Below, piece after piece: positions 29,861-38,552 of a DNA stretch of 64,000 nucleotides. The stretch comes from Cyclobacteriaceae bacterium (GTDB lineage: Bacteria > Bacteroidota > Bacteroidia > Cytophagales > Cyclobacteriaceae), in contig JAAUQL010000017.1 in assembly GCA_012033595.1 (NCBI GenBank), positions 1-64,000 on the forward strand, given 5' to 3'. The position numbers and the translations under genes were made by a program. The notes below the pieces were generated by a model that was given only the letters and a program-made list of their open reading frames with translations, was not told where the DNA came from and did not search any database. How positions within the stretch are numbered: the stretch's first letter is position 1; each line of letters begins with the position of its first letter.

Positions 29861-30231
29861 TGGCAGCTAAATGTTCCGTTGAGTTTTAAAAATACTTCGC
29901 CTGAACCAAAGGAACAAACGGCACTCGCCTGTTTGCTTTGTCCCGATTCTTCTACCCTGATGCTGAACAACAACTCACTGGTATCGCGCGGGCTTACCAT
30001 CGACAAAAATTTGATTTGTCGCGCACTGGTCAAGAGGTACTTTTTATGGTAGTGCCTGCTGATCAGCTCTCCGACCATCTCTACCTGGCACACGCCCGGC
30101 AGTACAGGATTGCCCGGAAAATGGCCTTCAAATATTGCATTAGCCGTATCCAGTTGCACACGCGCCTTTATCGTGCAGCTTGCTTCATCAAACACCATTT
30201 CCTGCAAAAAGTAAAGATTGTCCAGTAACAT
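29857..30231 (-). CDS. hotdog-fold 3-hydroxyacyl-ACP dehydratase (FabZ/ApeI-like)
   Basis: A 124-residue hotdog enzyme. The motif FEGHFPGNPVLPGVCQVEM contains the FabA/FabZ-type catalytic His within the HFPGxPxxPG loop, and the helix carries a Glu where the acidic residue is expected. It should dehydrate 3-hydroxyacyl-ACP intermediates during polyene elongation. Shorter than housekeeping FabZ by about 20 residues. It overlaps the glycosyltransferase start by four bases (ATGA). A second hotdog protein at 36978 is the likely alternative or partner dehydratase. Confidence 0.85.
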   Translation of the reverse strand: MLLDNLYFLQEMVFDEASCTIKARVQLDTANAIFEGHFPGNPVLPGVCQVEMVGELISRHYHKKYLLTSARQIKFLSMVSPRDTSELLFSIRVEESGQSKQASAVCSFGSGEVFLKLNGTFSCQ

Positions 30232-30236
30232 TTTTT

Positions 30237-30842
30237 TTAGTTTAAAAGCGAAAGCCTGAGTTTGATATCGATCATATTGTGCGTGAGGGTCATCGTGTGT
30301 GGAACGGAATTTTGGCCCTCGTAATCATAGGCAACCTCTACCTTTTCATACCCAATCCCCCTTCGGAATCCACGCTCAATCTGGCCTGATGTCTGATTTA
30401 CAAAAAATATATTATTGTCACGGCCTTTAATCTTATACTTTGCATTGCCGCGTTCGCTTTTCATGAGTTTCGCCTTGCCCTGGTGGTAGATGCCGGCCTG
30501 CAAAAGCAATCGCAGATCGTATTCCATTTGAGCCATAAACACTTTCTTTTGGAGCGATTCTATCATCTTGATTACTTCCATTTTATCCTTTAGCAACCTA
30601 AAATCCATGATGGTAGGCCCTAGTTCGCTTAAAAATTGTATGCGAATGCTTTCTTCTTCCGGCTTTATGACCATGATGCCGCTAAAATAGTATGCTTTGA
30701 AATTAAAGCCTGATTTATAAACCAAACCGCCGGGCGAACGGGATAAGAAGCTCTCCAGACCGGCATCTGAGGTAAGGTGCCTATATCCTGAACAGGCCGT
30801 CAACAAAACCACCAGCACACTAATGGATAGAAAACGCAGCAT
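30237..30842 (-). CDS. outer membrane lipoprotein of pigment cluster (LolB-like/DUF)
   Basis: A 201-residue lipoprotein with signal peptide ending in the lipobox LLTAC. The body is beta-rich (FKAYYFSGIMVIKPEEESIRIQF, TMTLTHNMIDIKLRLSLL), which fits a half-barrel of the LolA/LolB type that carries hydrophobic molecules. Aryl polyene clusters regularly pair a LolA-like protein with a lipoprotein such as this. Its start overlaps the LolA stop. I infer a role in moving the pigment or its lipid carrier to the outer membrane; direct evidence is lacking. Confidence 0.7.
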   Translation of the reverse strand: MLRFLSISVLVVLLTACSGYRHLTSDAGLESFLSRSPGGLVYKSGFNFKAYYFSGIMVIKPEEESIRIQFLSELGPTIMDFRLLKDKMEVIKMIESLQKKVFMAQMEYDLRLLLQAGIYHQGKAKLMKSERGNAKYKIKGRDNNIFFVNQTSGQIERGFRRGIGYEKVEVAYDYEGQNSVPHTMTLTHNMIDIKLRLSLLN

Positions 30843-31455
30843 CTTCGACGGGTTGATTCAATCTTCTGTTTTTAAAAAAAATATTAGTGAAATCGCCACC
30901 AGGCTCTAGTAGTTTAATCCGGTCGACCAGGAATTCGCGCTTGTCAAAAATGATCTCTATGCTATTGATAATGGCCTTCATTTCCTTATTGGTGGAATTG
31001 AGCTTAACCTTGTAATTGCCCGGCGATTCGAAATACTGGATGTCAAACTGCGGATTGTCTAGCACACTGCCCTGAATAATGCCGATGATGAGCTGGTTGA
31101 TCTCCTGAAAAGTCTTGCTCGATGCCATGTCTATGGTATTGGTCTTTTTGTCATCTCTGATCAGCATTTTATTGTTGTTGAGAATGACTACGTAACTAAA
31201 CGGCTCCATGTATTCCCATCGCAGCATGTTGGGCTTTTTGAAGGTGATGGTGCCTTGGGAAATGAGCTTGCTGCTGAGTATCTCCATGTATTTTTCCTGT
31301 ACAAAATCTGCCTGGATGCTGCTGGTAGCTGCCGACATCTGATTGAGCGAACGCTTGAGCTGGTCGGGATAAGTGACCACAGAGAACTGATCCGACTGGG
31401 CAAATAATTGCCCAAAAATCAACAGTACCATCAATGTAGAACTAAGCTTGCGCAT
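30820..31455 (-). CDS. LolA-like periplasmic carrier protein
   Basis: A 211-residue exported protein of the LolA fold. Signal peptide (about residues 1-19, cut after LFAQ), then the LolA pattern: IQADFVQEKYMEILSSKLISQGTITFKKPNMLRWEY, followed by the paired strands IINSIEIIFDKREFLVDRIKL and FTNIFFKNRRLN. LolA proteins bind acyl chains in a hydrophobic half-barrel; the pigment-cluster paralogue probably ferries the hydrophobic aryl polyene/DAR ester across the periplasm. Overlaps the deacetylase-like gene by 14 bases and the lipoprotein gene by 23, implying coupled translation. Confidence 0.85.
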   Translation of the reverse strand: MRKLSSTLMVLLIFGQLFAQSDQFSVVTYPDQLKRSLNQMSAATSSIQADFVQEKYMEILSSKLISQGTITFKKPNMLRWEYMEPFSYVVILNNNKMLIRDDKKTNTIDMASSKTFQEINQLIIGIIQGSVLDNPQFDIQYFESPGNYKVKLNSTNKEMKAIINSIEIIFDKREFLVDRIKLLEPGGDFTNIFFKNRRLNQPVEDAAFSIH

Positions 31456-32218
31456 ATGCTTTTATTTTGAACAATTCATCTACGCCTACACAGGCATAGT
31501 CGTTTTCAGCCACAAATTTCAGTATTCCTTCCAGCAAAACCTCACTTGATTCCATATGTTCATGCAGCAAAATTACCGAACCGGGTCGAATTTTCGCGGT
31601 GATTTTGCGAATCAGCGTTTCATTGACACTGCGTACGGTATCGTAGGTTCTGATGCTCCATCCTACCACTTGTAAGCCAAGTCGCCTTACCGCCCGTGCC
31701 GTTGGCGGATTGGTCACTCCATGTGGTGGCCTGAATAGCAGGGGCTTTGCTCCAATCAGTTTTTCAATAATTGTTCCGGTTTTATCTATTTCCCTAGCCA
31801 TTCGCTGGCTGCCAAATAAATTAAAAATATGCTGATGTGCATAGGAATGATTGCCAATAATATGCCCTTGCTCATGAATCTGCTTCAAAACCAGCGGATA
31901 TTTTTCAGCATTTTTTCCAATACAAAAAAAAGTAGCTTTGGCTCCATACTTTTGGAGCAGGGCCAACACTGCCGTTGTTTTCTCTCCGGGGCCGTCATCG
32001 AAGGTGAGGGCAATCCGCTTGTCGGCAATACCGGCCTGGGTATAAGCAGACACAAAAATCTGATAGCGCATGGATGCCGCACCAATAGCGATAATGGAAA
32101 TAAAAATAAAAATCAGCAGACCCACAGCCCAAATAATAAACTCACTGGCGGGACTGATGGCCAATAGTGCTAGAAATACCAGGGAAAAAGCGATGATCAG
32201 CCGGTGGTACTTCAACAT
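31442..32218 (-). CDS. polysaccharide deacetylase (NodB-fold) family membrane protein
   Basis: A 258-residue protein with two N-terminal membrane helices (about 6-48) and a NodB deacetylase domain. Motifs: TFDDGPGEKT with the catalytic base and metal Asp, HSYAHQHI with the metal His pair, RPPHGVTNP, and the C-terminal LLHEHMES. All metal ligands are intact. Family members de-N-acetylate sugars or de-O-acylate; its role within a flexirubin cluster is not known, though such genes recur there. Overlaps both neighbours by a few bases. Confidence 0.85.
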   Translation of the reverse strand: MLKYHRLIIAFSLVFLALLAISPASEFIIWAVGLLIFIFISIIAIGAASMRYQIFVSAYTQAGIADKRIALTFDDGPGEKTTAVLALLQKYGAKATFFCIGKNAEKYPLVLKQIHEQGHIIGNHSYAHQHIFNLFGSQRMAREIDKTGTIIEKLIGAKPLLFRPPHGVTNPPTARAVRRLGLQVVGWSIRTYDTVRSVNETLIRKITAKIRPGSVILLHEHMESSEVLLEGILKFVAENDYACVGVDELFKIKAYAQA

Positions 32219-33236
32219 TTTTGGAGCAGTATTAAACTATGGTATTTGTTTTTGTAATGATTGTAAATCAAGAGTGAATTGATGCCCTGTGATCCGGAGG
32301 GCATAGATCCCAAACTATAGAATTGTTGGTGCTTAATCATGTTTGCGGCCAGGTTTAAGCCAAAGGAAACCGCGGTAAAATACTCACCTGAGAGGCTTTT
32401 GAAAGCAAAGGAAGGGGTATGGGGAAATAGCCGGTGCTTGATTTGGCCATAGAGCTGGTCATCTTGCACATCACCGCTTTCGCCCAGAAGCAGTCCATCT
32501 ACGTCAGCGATTTTCAGGTTTGCTTGTATCAGACAGTTTCTGATCCAGTCCGCCAATGCCTCGGTTTCCGCCGACCCGTATTTGGTCTCAAATGCAACAA
32601 TCTGCGCGTAAGTGTGTGGCTGCTTATTGGCAGACAATACAAAAAATGCCGACCCTTCACCGATTTGAGATGTACTGGTAGGGGACTCATGGCCACATGG
32701 CAATTTACTAATCACATCTACGCTGGTGTTGGTGACCTCATCGATTCCACCGACCAAAATATTTTCAGTGCCTTCACCGATCATCATTAAGGCGTCTTGC
32801 AAGGCATTTTCGAAAGAATGTGCACGCTGCGCATAAGTGAAATTGTAGGCATGGCTTTGGAGCAAAAGTGATATTTGCCCTCCTATGGTGTTGTGCGTAG
32901 ATTGGATAAATGGCGTTGGGGATAGCACCGAATCCTGGCTGACCACCGCCGACAAAAATTTTCGGTATCTGCCAGACAGCCCAGGCCTGTTCCGATCGTC
33001 AACGCACCCGGTTTATCAATCCCGGCTTCATCGAGGCTCTTCATGGCAGTGGCCACTCCCATTCTGATGATGCGCGACATCCTCCTCAAGAGTTTTGGAT
33101 CTATGACGGCGCGGTATTCCGGCTCGATGCAGTTCATGCACAAACCATCGTAACTTTTCAATTCGGACAAGTACGATTGGCTATCGTAGCTCAGTTGGGG
33201 GGAAATGGCAGATGTAGCGTTGATGAATATCCTCAT
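32212..33236 (-). CDS. chain-length-factor-like ketosynthase without active-site Cys, frameshifted
   Basis: A ketosynthase-fold protein of 341 residues after joining two ORFs. It begins MRIFINATSAISPQ and shares RRMSRIIRMGVATA, GTGLGCLADTENF, LVGGIDEVTN and LSGEYFTA with the paralogue at 51420. Where catalytic KSs have a Cys-Ser-Ser elbow it shows FIQSTHNTIGGQ, so no nucleophile; a Gln next to this site recalls chain-length factors (KS-beta). The HGTGT-type His motif is also lacking. It overlaps its catalytic KS partner by four bases (ATGA), which fits a KS-CLF heterodimer like ApeO-ApeC of aryl polyene systems. Frame break near 32957 within a T run; one T restores ENFLSAVV. Confidence 0.85.
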
Positions 33237-34441
33237 TGCACAGATTTGAAAATCAATGATGAACAATTGCCCCCAAAGCCAAAAGAATTGGACAACACGT
33301 ATTTGATGTCCGTATTTCTCTCCGTCCGGGTGGCAGGCTCCCGGTGCAATACATTCATGGGTGTGATAAGCTGCTGGTTGGCAAAAACAGTCTGTTGCTG
33401 AAGGGCAAAAATACTGAATACTGCCTCTATAGCTCCGGCAGCTCCCAGGGTATGCCCGGTGTAAGATTTTGTCGACGAATATGGCGGTGGTGCATTTCCG
33501 AAGATATTCCCAATGGCAATACATTCTGACAGGTCGTTATTGGCTGTGCCTGTGCCATGCGCGTTGATATAAGAAATGTCCTGGTTTGCTATTTTGGCCG
33601 TTTTCAAAGCACTTTCCATGGCCAGCGTGGCGCCGGTTCCTTCTGGCGATGAAGCCGTCTGATGGTAGGCATCGTTGGCATTGCCGTAGCCGACCAATTC
33701 TGCCAGCGGTTTTGCTCCGCGTGCTGCTATGCTTTCTTCAGATTCAAGCACCAAAAAAGCTGCCCCTTCCCCCAGGTTCAGTCCTTTGCGTGTTTCATCA
33801 AATGGCCTGCACCGCTCCTGATCTAAGATCATTAGCGACTTGAATCCATGAAATGTGAATAGCGATAGCGCATCGGCTCCGCCTGCAATGCAAATTTTCA
33901 ACTTGCCGGATTTAATGAGCCGTGAGGCCAGGGCTATGGAATTGGCAGAAGAAGAACAGGCCGTACTTATGGTAGAAATAAACCCTTTGACCCCCAGACT
34001 GTCTGCGATGTACTGCGTACTAAACCCACAGTCATGTGCTCCAAAAGCTGCGCGATAGTCCACTTCGCCACCATCCGTCAATGTTTTGTAATGTTGTTCC
34101 GATACGTCCATGCCGCCTACACTCGTGCCGCTCACCAGGCCACAGTCAATAAGCTCAGCCTCTTGCAAACCTGCCGAATGTGCTGCCTCATCTGCCGCCA
34201 ACAAACCTAAAAGTGCCGTCCTGGAATTGTGATGGTTTAGGCGGCTTTTTACCCGGTCGCTCAATTGCCGGGTGCTCATACCCACCTCTCCAAAGAGATA
34301 TCCTTCGACCAGCCCGGAATTCAAATATACGGCTTGTCCTATCCCTGATTGTCCATTGAGCAGGGTGTCCAGATTTTCTCGCCTGTTGTTGCCTATGGCG
34401 GAGACAATACCCATCCCACTTACAAATACCCGGTCAGACAT
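33233..34441 (-). CDS. beta-ketoacyl-ACP synthase II-like, aryl polyene type
   Basis: A 402-residue condensing enzyme of the FabF type. The catalytic Cys is in STACSSSANSIALA, the first His in YINAHGTGTANND, and the Lys/His in SSTKSYTGHTLGAAGAIE; the chain closes with NSFGFGGNCSSLIF. It should decarboxylate malonyl-ACP and extend the aryl polyene. The start overlaps the stop of the ACP gene (TAATG) and the stop overlaps the CLF-like partner, giving an ACP-KS-CLF cassette that is repeated in opposite orientation at 49.9-52.5 kb with clear sequence similarity (ANDAYHQTASSPEGTG versus TNDAYHPSSLSPQGNG). Confidence 0.93.
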   Translation of the reverse strand: MSDRVFVSGMGIVSAIGNNRRENLDTLLNGQSGIGQAVYLNSGLVEGYLFGEVGMSTRQLSDRVKSRLNHHNSRTALLGLLAADEAAHSAGLQEAELIDCGLVSGTSVGGMDVSEQHYKTLTDGGEVDYRAAFGAHDCGFSTQYIADSLGVKGFISTISTACSSSANSIALASRLIKSGKLKICIAGGADALSLFTFHGFKSLMILDQERCRPFDETRKGLNLGEGAAFLVLESEESIAARGAKPLAELVGYGNANDAYHQTASSPEGTGATLAMESALKTAKIANQDISYINAHGTGTANNDLSECIAIGNIFGNAPPPYSSTKSYTGHTLGAAGAIEAVFSIFALQQQTVFANQQLITPMNVLHREPATRTERNTDIKYVLSNSFGFGGNCSSLIFKSVQ

Positions 34442-34699
34442 TAAACATTTGTCCCTTTACGTTCTATAAAATCACTTATGGTCTTTACAGAAAAAAAAAC
34501 CTCCTTGCCTTCATCGGCGCCGAGATTTTCAAACCATAGTTTTTTCAAGCAATACGATCAGCTCCAAGGCATCGATAGAGTCGAGACCCAGCCCGTCACC
34601 AAACAACGGATCATTGTCGCCAATATCTTCTTTGCTGATGTCCTCCAGATTGAGCTGATCTATAATTTCCTCTTTTAGTTTTTCCGTGAGTTCAGACAT
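34441..34699 (-). CDS. acyl carrier protein, frameshifted (not in ORF track)
   Basis: I found this ACP by translating the minus strand; the track misses it because the frame is broken. It begins MSELTEKLKEEIIDQLNLED and carries the phosphopantetheine Ser in GDGLGLDSIDALELIVLLEK. After LLEK the frame is lost and a different frame continues ENLGADEGKEVFF and ISDFIERKGTNV to a stop that overlaps the KS start. Adding two bases, in the A run and the T run near 34525-34545, gives 86 residues, nearly the 87 of the homologous ACP at 49963. It should carry the growing polyene. Modified by the AcpS encoded nearby. Confidence 0.82.
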
Positions 34700-34711
34700 A
34701 AATTTCGTTGA

Positions 34712-35314
34712 TTAAAAAATTGATTCAAATTTAGCAATATGTTGCCCAACCATTGCGCTATTTTCAATTAAATACAATTCGGCACCATAGGCGCTGTCTG
34801 TAAAATCGACCCTGCCGGCAATACAGCATTCGCTTGCTCCTCCGTCGAATAGCGCCCGGATGTATTTGCAGAAAAAGTCTTTGTTTTCCGGCAGCAAACA
34901 GGTGGCTTCCCCATTGATCTGGTGTCTGATGCACAATTCGCCCAACATGATATTGGGAAGCGTATAGACAAAAACCGATGGGCTCGGGAAATAATTGTCC
35001 CGATCGCTGATGGAGATTTGATGCTTCTGGTCGCTCACCAGCGAAGCATGGTAATTTTCGATGACAACAGCAATCTGCCCGCGATCGTAGTCTTTGAAAC
35101 GATCATGACCGACCAGCAAAAACTCCGCACATAAAAAACAAAGCTGGCTAAGCCGGTCCATTTTGTAATACTTAGGATAGGTGATGGCCAGGTGCGTATA
35201 GCAATCTTTAAAAAACCGGCCTGCTTCGTCGTGTTCATTGCTTACGACAAGGTGGCCATTTTGATACGCACCCTCACTGGTGATTTTACTTGTGGCAGAT
35301 ATAATTAATTTCAT
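34712..35314 (-). CDS. short ketosynthase-like protein without catalytic residues
   Basis: A 200-residue protein unique to aryl polyene/flexirubin-type operons. It resembles the N-terminal half of a thiolase-fold ketosynthase: MKLIISATSKITSEG at the start and PSVFVYTLPNIMLGELCIRH, which recalls the segment preceding the KS nucleophile elbow. The protein is only half the normal length, and I see no nucleophile Cys in a KS context and no His motif. It sits between an ACP and a catalytic KS, overlapping the latter by four bases, so it may be a structural or scaffolding partner. Function not established. Confidence 0.7.
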   Translation of the reverse strand: MKLIISATSKITSEGAYQNGHLVVSNEHDEAGRFFKDCYTHLAITYPKYYKMDRLSQLCFLCAEFLLVGHDRFKDYDRGQIAVVIENYHASLVSDQKHQISISDRDNYFPSPSVFVYTLPNIMLGELCIRHQINGEATCLLPENKDFFCKYIRALFDGGASECCIAGRVDFTDSAYGAELYLIENSAMVGQHIAKFESIF

Positions 35315-36462
35315 GGCTTTTCGAAGATAATTGCTGCATTTCCCCCGCCAAAACCCGACGCTGTCTTGAGTGCAAACCGGGCTTCATTATTTTGCTGCCG
35401 GTTTTTCAATACGTTTAGCGGCTCAGAAGTGCCGCTTTCCTCGTATCCGGCACTTTTCAAAAAGTCACCTTCATTGAGCTGCCATATAGCTATGACAGAT
35501 TCTAAAATACCCGCTGCACCCAGGGTATGGCCATAGTATCCCTTGAGGCTGTTGAGTGGTGCCTCGCCAAGGCCCAACGCCGCAAATGCCTTCGCTTCCA
35601 TTTCGTCATTGTACACAGTGGCCGTGCCATGGGCGTTGATATAGTCAATGTTTGCGGCAGTCAGCCCCGCCTGCTTCATAGCTTTTGCCACTGCGATCTT
35701 TAAACCGAGGCCTTCGCGCGACGGACCCGATATGTGGTTGGCATCGTTTGACTGCCCACCTCCCACGATTTTGGCCAGGGCACTGGTGTTTTGGCACATT
35801 CCCGGATTACTGCTGAGGAAAACGCCTGCAACAGCCTCGCCGAGATTGATGCCATCGCGGTTTTTATCAAATGGCTTGCACTGGCTTTTGCTCAACGCCA
35901 TAAAAGAATTGAATCCCGAATAGACAAAATGACTGAATAAATCCCCTCCCAGGACAAGCACATGGTCATAGTGGCCTGCTGAAATCATCATTTGACCGGC
36001 CAACATGGCCGAAACCCCAGAAATACAAGCATTGGAAATGACCACAGCCTCGTGTGGGAAGGAAAAATAAGTATTGATACGCCGGGCCATCACCGGCAAA
36101 AGTGCCCTTTGGTCCAACGCCTTTTCAGGGCTTTGCTCCATCAGGTCTATATTGCCCTTGGTGGTGGAGATCACCAACAAAAATCTCGACAAATCCATTA
36201 AATCCACTGGCTGCAATAGCGATTTGATGGCTAGAATGAATTGAAGTTCCAACCGGGTATAGTATGATTGTTCATCGTGAGAAAAGCGGCTGAGCCACTC
36301 TTGGTCATCTATTCTCGAAGCATATACCGGCTGAAGGGGAATCTGTGGAAATTCGATTTCTCTAATGCCACTTTTGCCGGCACGCAATTGAGCCATGTTG
36401 GCAGGTGTGCCCACCCCCAGCGAACTGATAATGAAATCTGCAATGGTATAAACTTGCCTCAT
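35311..36462 (-). CDS. beta-ketoacyl-ACP synthase (ApeR-like)
   Basis: A 383-residue condensing enzyme from the start MRQVYTIADFIISS. Catalytic Cys in SNACISGVSAMLAG, His in INAHGTATVYNDE, Lys/His in LKGYYGHTLGAAGILES; end FGGGNAAIIF. The CIS sequence at the nucleophile elbow differs from the CSS of the other two KS-CLF enzymes, suggesting another chain-length or substrate role, perhaps priming with the aryl starter. I reject the longer track start because it would overlap the thioesterase gene by more than 30 bases. It overlaps the short KS-like gene by four bases. Confidence 0.88.
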   Translation of the reverse strand: MRQVYTIADFIISSLGVGTPANMAQLRAGKSGIREIEFPQIPLQPVYASRIDDQEWLSRFSHDEQSYYTRLELQFILAIKSLLQPVDLMDLSRFLLVISTTKGNIDLMEQSPEKALDQRALLPVMARRINTYFSFPHEAVVISNACISGVSAMLAGQMMISAGHYDHVLVLGGDLFSHFVYSGFNSFMALSKSQCKPFDKNRDGINLGEAVAGVFLSSNPGMCQNTSALAKIVGGGQSNDANHISGPSREGLGLKIAVAKAMKQAGLTAANIDYINAHGTATVYNDEMEAKAFAALGLGEAPLNSLKGYYGHTLGAAGILESVIAIWQLNEGDFLKSAGYEESGTSEPLNVLKNRQQNNEARFALKTASGFGGGNAAIIFEKP

Positions 36463-36464
36463 GC

Positions 36465-36881
36465 TCAATCTTTTACGCCATGCGCCACTTTCCATGCTGC
36501 ATAAAAAGGGGGCACGGTAAGATGCAACTCCCTGTTTTCATCTAAAAAAACCTGTTCGGAAGAGCCTGTGGCATTGATGATGTCGCTGCCTTTGGTGCGG
36601 ATGGTATAGTGAAATATCACCTTGGCGGCCGGGGTATTTTGCCAGGTCGTTTCTACTATCAGCGTGTCTTCGTACTGCAATGGCCTTTTGTAGTCGCAAT
36701 TGATCTTGACAATCGGCAGCAGAAAACCTTGCTTGTATACCTGCATATACGAAAGGCCAAATTCCTTTCCGAAAGCCTCGCGCCCCATCTCAAAGTATTT
36801 GATATAATGTCCATGCCATACAATCGTAAGACTATCGACCTCATGAAAACTCACTTCAATTTCTTTTTTGCACGTTAGCAT
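36465..36881 (-). CDS. hotdog acyl thioesterase (4HBT/YbgC-like)
   Basis: A 138-residue thioesterase of the 4-hydroxybenzoyl-CoA thioesterase superfamily. The family signature VSFHEVDSLTIVWHGHYIKYFEMGREAFG contains the catalytic Asp and the tyrosine-rich helix; later strands NCDYKRPLQYEDTLIVE and VIFHYTIRTK complete the hotdog. Such an enzyme in aryl polyene clusters (ApeK-like) probably clears stalled acyl-ACP or releases a product. It ends two bases before the KS start. The track TTG start is less likely than the ATG at MLTCKKE. Confidence 0.85.
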   Translation of the reverse strand: MLTCKKEIEVSFHEVDSLTIVWHGHYIKYFEMGREAFGKEFGLSYMQVYKQGFLLPIVKINCDYKRPLQYEDTLIVETTWQNTPAAKVIFHYTIRTKGSDIINATGSSEQVFLDENRELHLTVPPFYAAWKVAHGVKD

Positions 36882-36977
36882 CAGCTCTTGGTTTTGTTGC
36901 AATGGTAACTAAAAAACAGTCCTTAGGCTGCCTTTTTGCCAAATCGGATTTCGCTTCCATCCATCCGTCGGCCGGTC

Positions 36978-37397
36978 TTATTTTTGTATAAATACCCTGA
37001 TTTCACATTGGGCAATCAAATTATGTTGATTGTCTTTTATTTTCCCTTCAAATATCTGAAAATCCAGGACTTCATTGGTGTTCACCACTTTCGTGGAAAG
37101 CGTTTCGCCCACCTCGGGGAATTTTGATATTTTCAAATTTTTGATGGAAGTGATAAATCCCAGCGGCACCGCCTCACCTTTTTGTTTATAACTGTATCCT
37201 GCAAAAAAAGCCGCCGATTGTGCTATGTTTTCCATCATGCCTCCACTGGTAAAATATCCATCAGACACCAATACATTGTCTTCTTTGGGTGATAAAACCG
37301 TCATCACCGAAGTATCATCTATCGCCTGTATGGCATCGATCATTACAAATGGCTTCCGTTGCGGTATATAATCTGTCACATCCATTGCGATCATCAT
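36978..37397 (-). CDS. hotdog-fold dehydratase-like protein (ApeP-like)
   Basis: A 139-residue hotdog protein. The opening YIPQRKPFVMIDAI matches the FabZ/FabA-type N-terminus; the middle (SGGMMENIAQSAAFFAGY) has the Glu-bearing helix of dehydratases; strands GFITSIKNLKISKFPEVGETLS follow. The usual catalytic His loop HFPGxPxxPG is replaced by a shorter VSDGYFTSGG, so it may work together with the hotdog protein at 29857, as paired dehydratases do in aryl polyene synthesis. Start at the tandem ATGs three bases from the acyltransferase stop. Confidence 0.8.
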   Translation of the reverse strand: MMIAMDVTDYIPQRKPFVMIDAIQAIDDTSVMTVLSPKEDNVLVSDGYFTSGGMMENIAQSAAFFAGYSYKQKGEAVPLGFITSIKNLKISKFPEVGETLSTKVVNTNEVLDFQIFEGKIKDNQHNLIAQCEIRVFIQK

Positions 37398-37399
37398 CT

Positions 37400-38290
37400 T
37401 TATTTTAATACTGGCGTTGAAACCTTGTCTTCCCAAAAATCATAATAATTGAACCACTGATACGGATACCTGGCCAGCATATGCTGCAAACGTTCCACAT
37501 AATCAGTCAATACCTCCCCGGCACTTTGCTGCGCCATGGCAATCGGCGTGGCAAAAAGGTCGTAATGGTTTGAGGCGCTTTTGACACAATATACAAATGA
37601 ATAAGGAACACTCAGTTTGGTCGCCATCATAAATGGCCCTGCCGGAAAATAGGCCTTTTTTCCATAGAAGTCATGCGCCATCACCTTGGCCTCATCCACA
37701 AAGCGGTCGCCATGTATGCAGACGATCTCCTTGGCAGCGAGTGCCGCATTGATTAGGAAAATATGAGAAAGATCGTTTTTGATGGGGATCACCTTCCAAC
37801 TTTCCTGACCCATCACCTCAGAAAGGTAGGTCTTGATCTTCTCGTGCTCGGCCTCGTACATCACTATATTCACTTTGGTTTCGAGCCTTTTCAATAAAAA
37901 ACCAGCAATATCCCAGCTGCCCACATGAGCGCTGATGAGCAGGGCACCCTGATTTTTATGCTTTAAATCCATCAGAAATTCCTCGCCGGTAAACGTATAG
38001 CCAATGTTGTTTTTGATGCCTGCAGAGAGCACTACCTTGTCGATGATGGTTTGCCCCAATAGAAAAAAGTTTTTGACCACAGCGAAGGCAGATTTGAGTA
38101 CGCTGAATTTTTGTGCTCTGCGGAAATACTGAAAAAGTGAAATGGTGGCCTTGGGTGCAAAAAAAATAAAGTACAAGACTACGAAACGAAGTACGAAATA
38201 CGCTGCCCTGATGCCGAGGTTTTTAAGTATAAAAACAAAAATCCGATATCCAAGCAGCCCGCCTCTTGTCTGTCCTTTCCACGAGGGCAT
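37400..38290 (-). CDS. lysophospholipid acyltransferase (LpxL-like)
   Basis: A 296-residue membrane-associated acyltransferase of the LpxL/HtrB type. A hydrophobic N-terminal anchor (about 10-50) precedes the HX4D catalytic motif in SAHVGSWDIAGFLL; later conserved blocks are IHGDRFVDEAKV and FFGKKAYFPAGPF-type substrate loop (here YGKKAYFPAGPFMMATKL). In related pigment systems such enzymes attach or transfer the acyl group; here it is one of three candidates for making the polyene-resorcinol ester. It abuts the ACP gene, sharing a stop/start overlap. Confidence 0.87.
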   Translation of the reverse strand: MPSWKGQTRGGLLGYRIFVFILKNLGIRAAYFVLRFVVLYFIFFAPKATISLFQYFRRAQKFSVLKSAFAVVKNFFLLGQTIIDKVVLSAGIKNNIGYTFTGEEFLMDLKHKNQGALLISAHVGSWDIAGFLLKRLETKVNIVMYEAEHEKIKTYLSEVMGQESWKVIPIKNDLSHIFLINAALAAKEIVCIHGDRFVDEAKVMAHDFYGKKAYFPAGPFMMATKLSVPYSFVYCVKSASNHYDLFATPIAMAQQSAGEVLTDYVERLQHMLARYPYQWFNYYDFWEDKVSTPVLK

Positions 38291-38535
38291 TACTGGTTTA
38301 CACGTTTGATGACGTAATTGTAAAAATCTTCGAAGGTCACGATGGTTTTAAAGTCCTCGGTGGTCACTTTGAAACCAAAATTGTTTTCAATTTCCACCAC
38401 CAGATCAACATAGTCGAGGCTATCGAGGTTCAATGTGCTTTTCAACTCCGCTTCCGGGCTTATATTCTCTTCTTTCACCTCAAATTCATCGACCAAAAAC
38501 TCATTGATCTTTTCAATTATCTCCTTATCACTCAT
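38290..38535 (-). CDS. acyl carrier protein
   Basis: An 81-residue ACP with the phosphopantetheine attachment Ser in LNLDSLDYVDLVVEIENNFG. The DSLD signature and acidic helices distinguish it from the DSID-type ACPs at 34441 and 49963, so the cluster has two ACP kinds that may serve different ketosynthases, for example polyene versus resorcinol chains. It lies between a KS and the acyltransferase in the leftward operon. Confidence 0.93.
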   Translation of the reverse strand: MSDKEIIEKINEFLVDEFEVKEENISPEAELKSTLNLDSLDYVDLVVEIENNFGFKVTTEDFKTIVTFEDFYNYVIKRVNQ

Positions 38536-38552
38536 TGCTTTATTGATATTGC

